DNA of 64,000 nt, from the NCBI GenBank assembly GCA_907163345.1, contig CAJQUN010000417.1:186001-250000 (forward strand), in the 5' to 3' direction. The stretch is from Haberlea rhodopensis. Its lineage: Eukaryota > Streptophyta > Magnoliopsida > Lamiales > Gesneriaceae. Numbering within the stretch: position 1 is the stretch's first letter; each line of letters begins with the position of its first letter. Positions 62,657 through 64,000 of this stretch are shown piece by piece. Position numbers and translations under genes: made by a program. Under the pieces are notes generated by a model. It did no database searches and had not been told where the DNA came from. It worked only from the letters and a program-made list of their open reading frames with translations.

Positions 62657-63440
62657 AGCGAGGGAGGTACTTGCCGCTGTCATGACTAAGCGAGGTAACA
62701 TGCCGCTGTCATTGTCGAAGCGAGGGGTCCTAAAATTCCGCTGTTGTATTGGGACCGGAACAGTCACAATTCTAGTGATTAATGTGGAATATTGTGGTTA
62801 TAACTGGAACGTGATATCGATCATTATATTGTGAACTGTTGTATTAACCTGGATGCAGGTACATGGAGCTAGTGGAAGTTCCGGTAGTTGTTATATTCGA
62901 GCGAGGGAGGTACTTGCCGCTATCATATGAAGCGATGGTAATATGATATTTGCCGCTGTCATGTCGAAGTGATGTACATGCCGCTATCATTGTCGAAGCG
63001 AGGGATATCATATGATGCCGCTATATGTCGAAGCGAGGGGTCCTAAAATTCCGCTGTTATAACAAGACCGGAACAACCACATTATCGATATTGATAGCGA
63101 TGTTTCGTTCCGCTATATTGGTTGGCGATGGTTCATGCCGCCATGTGTATTGATAGCGATGTCTCGTTCCGCTATAGTGGTTGGCGATGGTTCATGCCGC
63201 CATGTGTATTGATAGCGATGTCTCATTCCGCTATATTGGTTGGCGATGGTTCATGCCGCCAGGTATATTGATAGCGATGTCTCATTCCGTTATATTGATT
63301 GGCGATGGTTTATGCCGCCGAGTACATGTATAGCGATGCCTCTTTCCGCTATGTCAATGGCGATGGCTCATGCCGCCAGACATGTGTTTATCGATGGTGC
63401 ATTCCGCTGATTCCATGGCGATGGTTCTTGCCACCGATTA
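62657..63440 (+). repeat. Array of short hairpins in internal region 2
   Basis: Homologous to the array at 58029-58760 but with whole hairpins lost and gained. In the first block two hairpins are absent, leaving AGCG..CGCT units intact on either side (62657-62760). In the 59-bp-period block (63094-63300) two extra ATAGCG/CGCTAT plus TGGCG/CGCCA pairs are present relative to region 1. Loops keep the pattern ATGTYTCRTTC and ATGGTTCATGC. Confidence 0.85.
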
Positions 63441-64000
63441 TATATGTTGCGACGTCTCATTCCGCTATTCTGTTGGTGGTGAGTATATCAATTTGTGTAT
63501 TGATATGAAATCATATTTTGTGGAATATTAATGTTGAGAGCAGGGACAGTTTAAAAGATCAGGTGTGGATCAACTGTGGACAGTAAGTGTTATTACGTCT
63601 TGTTGTTTTAAGAATGTATATTCATTGTGATTATGGATATTATATGTATGCCAGTAGTGGCGATGAACATTATGTACCGCCGTAGGGCGATGAAGATTGA
63701 TGCATTGCTATGTGTTAGCAATGAATATTTTTAGTACCGTTATTGTGATTAACGATGAATGCTGTTGTATCGTAATTGTGTTAGCAATGAGTATTGATGA
63801 TGCTTTGATTGCAGATGTCAATAGAATTTGTGCTATGTACAGTTATGTTATTGCTCATTGGGTATATGTGATTCAGGCCCAAGAGGATATTGGATCGGTC
63901 TAGGAGGACAAAATATCGAGGTAAACCATTTCAGTTGGTTGAACATATTGATATATGTTGATTCGAGTTATTTTATTGATTCATATTGATTCTGAAATCA

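Larger units (their letters stand above)
62203..64000 (+). mobile_element. Family L internal region 2 (runs past the window end)
   Basis: Same order as internal region 1: primer site, AT-rich leader, hairpin array, then the GTAGTGGCGATGA-type tail. It continues beyond GGATC (63892-63896) into GGTCTAGGAGGACAAAATATCG, sequence absent from region 1. No gag or pol is seen within the window; the 3' end and third LTR lie outside. Confidence 0.85.

Noticed and set aside
58029..63440. Regular short repeats resembling a CRISPR-type array
   Set aside because: The repeats are parts of hairpins with related loops, not constant repeats with unique spacers. They lie in a plant retroelement leader, and no associated protein genes are present.

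Overview
This is plant nuclear DNA. Two intron-containing genes of plant-type families sit among LTR retrotransposons whose primer sites match the 3' end of plant initiator methionine tRNA. The AT-rich background and element types fit a eudicot. I cannot name the species. Coordinates of exons, LTRs and target-site duplications (TSDs) were read by eye; divergence values are hand counts.

Host genes. (1) On the + strand, 2260-20105, twelve exons join to an intact 570-codon frame: an NAD-binding 3beta-hydroxysteroid dehydrogenase/decarboxylase domain followed by a C-terminal reticulon domain. (2) On the - strand, 44363 down to 24952, four exons join to an intact 721-codon DUF936 protein. The genes are convergent, with their 3' ends 4.8 kb apart. 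Both carry giant introns packed with retroelements, and all three intact-bordered intronic elements lie antisense to their host gene.

Mobile DNA in order. 1-1151: end of a long-LTR family (here 'family L'), - strand. 5564-10962: decayed Ty3/gypsy chromovirus in intron 7 of gene 1, itself interrupted by a 123-bp poly(A)-tailed retroinsertion with a 15-bp TSD. 13492-18410: very young Ty1/copia element in intron 9, with 200-bp LTRs differing at one base. 18770-19175: LTR remnant. 22190-24339: probable solo LTR. 26064-40635: a tandem Ty3/gypsy array, LTR-internal-LTR-internal-LTR, with an intact TATAT TSD, inside intron 3 of gene 2. 45913-53415: Sire-like Ty1/copia element that lost its reverse transcriptase core. 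54457 to the window end: two family L units in series (LTR-internal-LTR-internal), with no recognisable coding capacity.

Most unusual signal. The family L internal region, just downstream of the primer site, contains a long array of short hairpins with stems AGCG/CGCT, ATAGCG/CGCTAT and TGGCG/CGCCA. Stem differences between units are base-pair preserving, and whole hairpins are gained or lost between the two copies. This looks like a repeated RNA structure in the leader of a non-coding retroelement.
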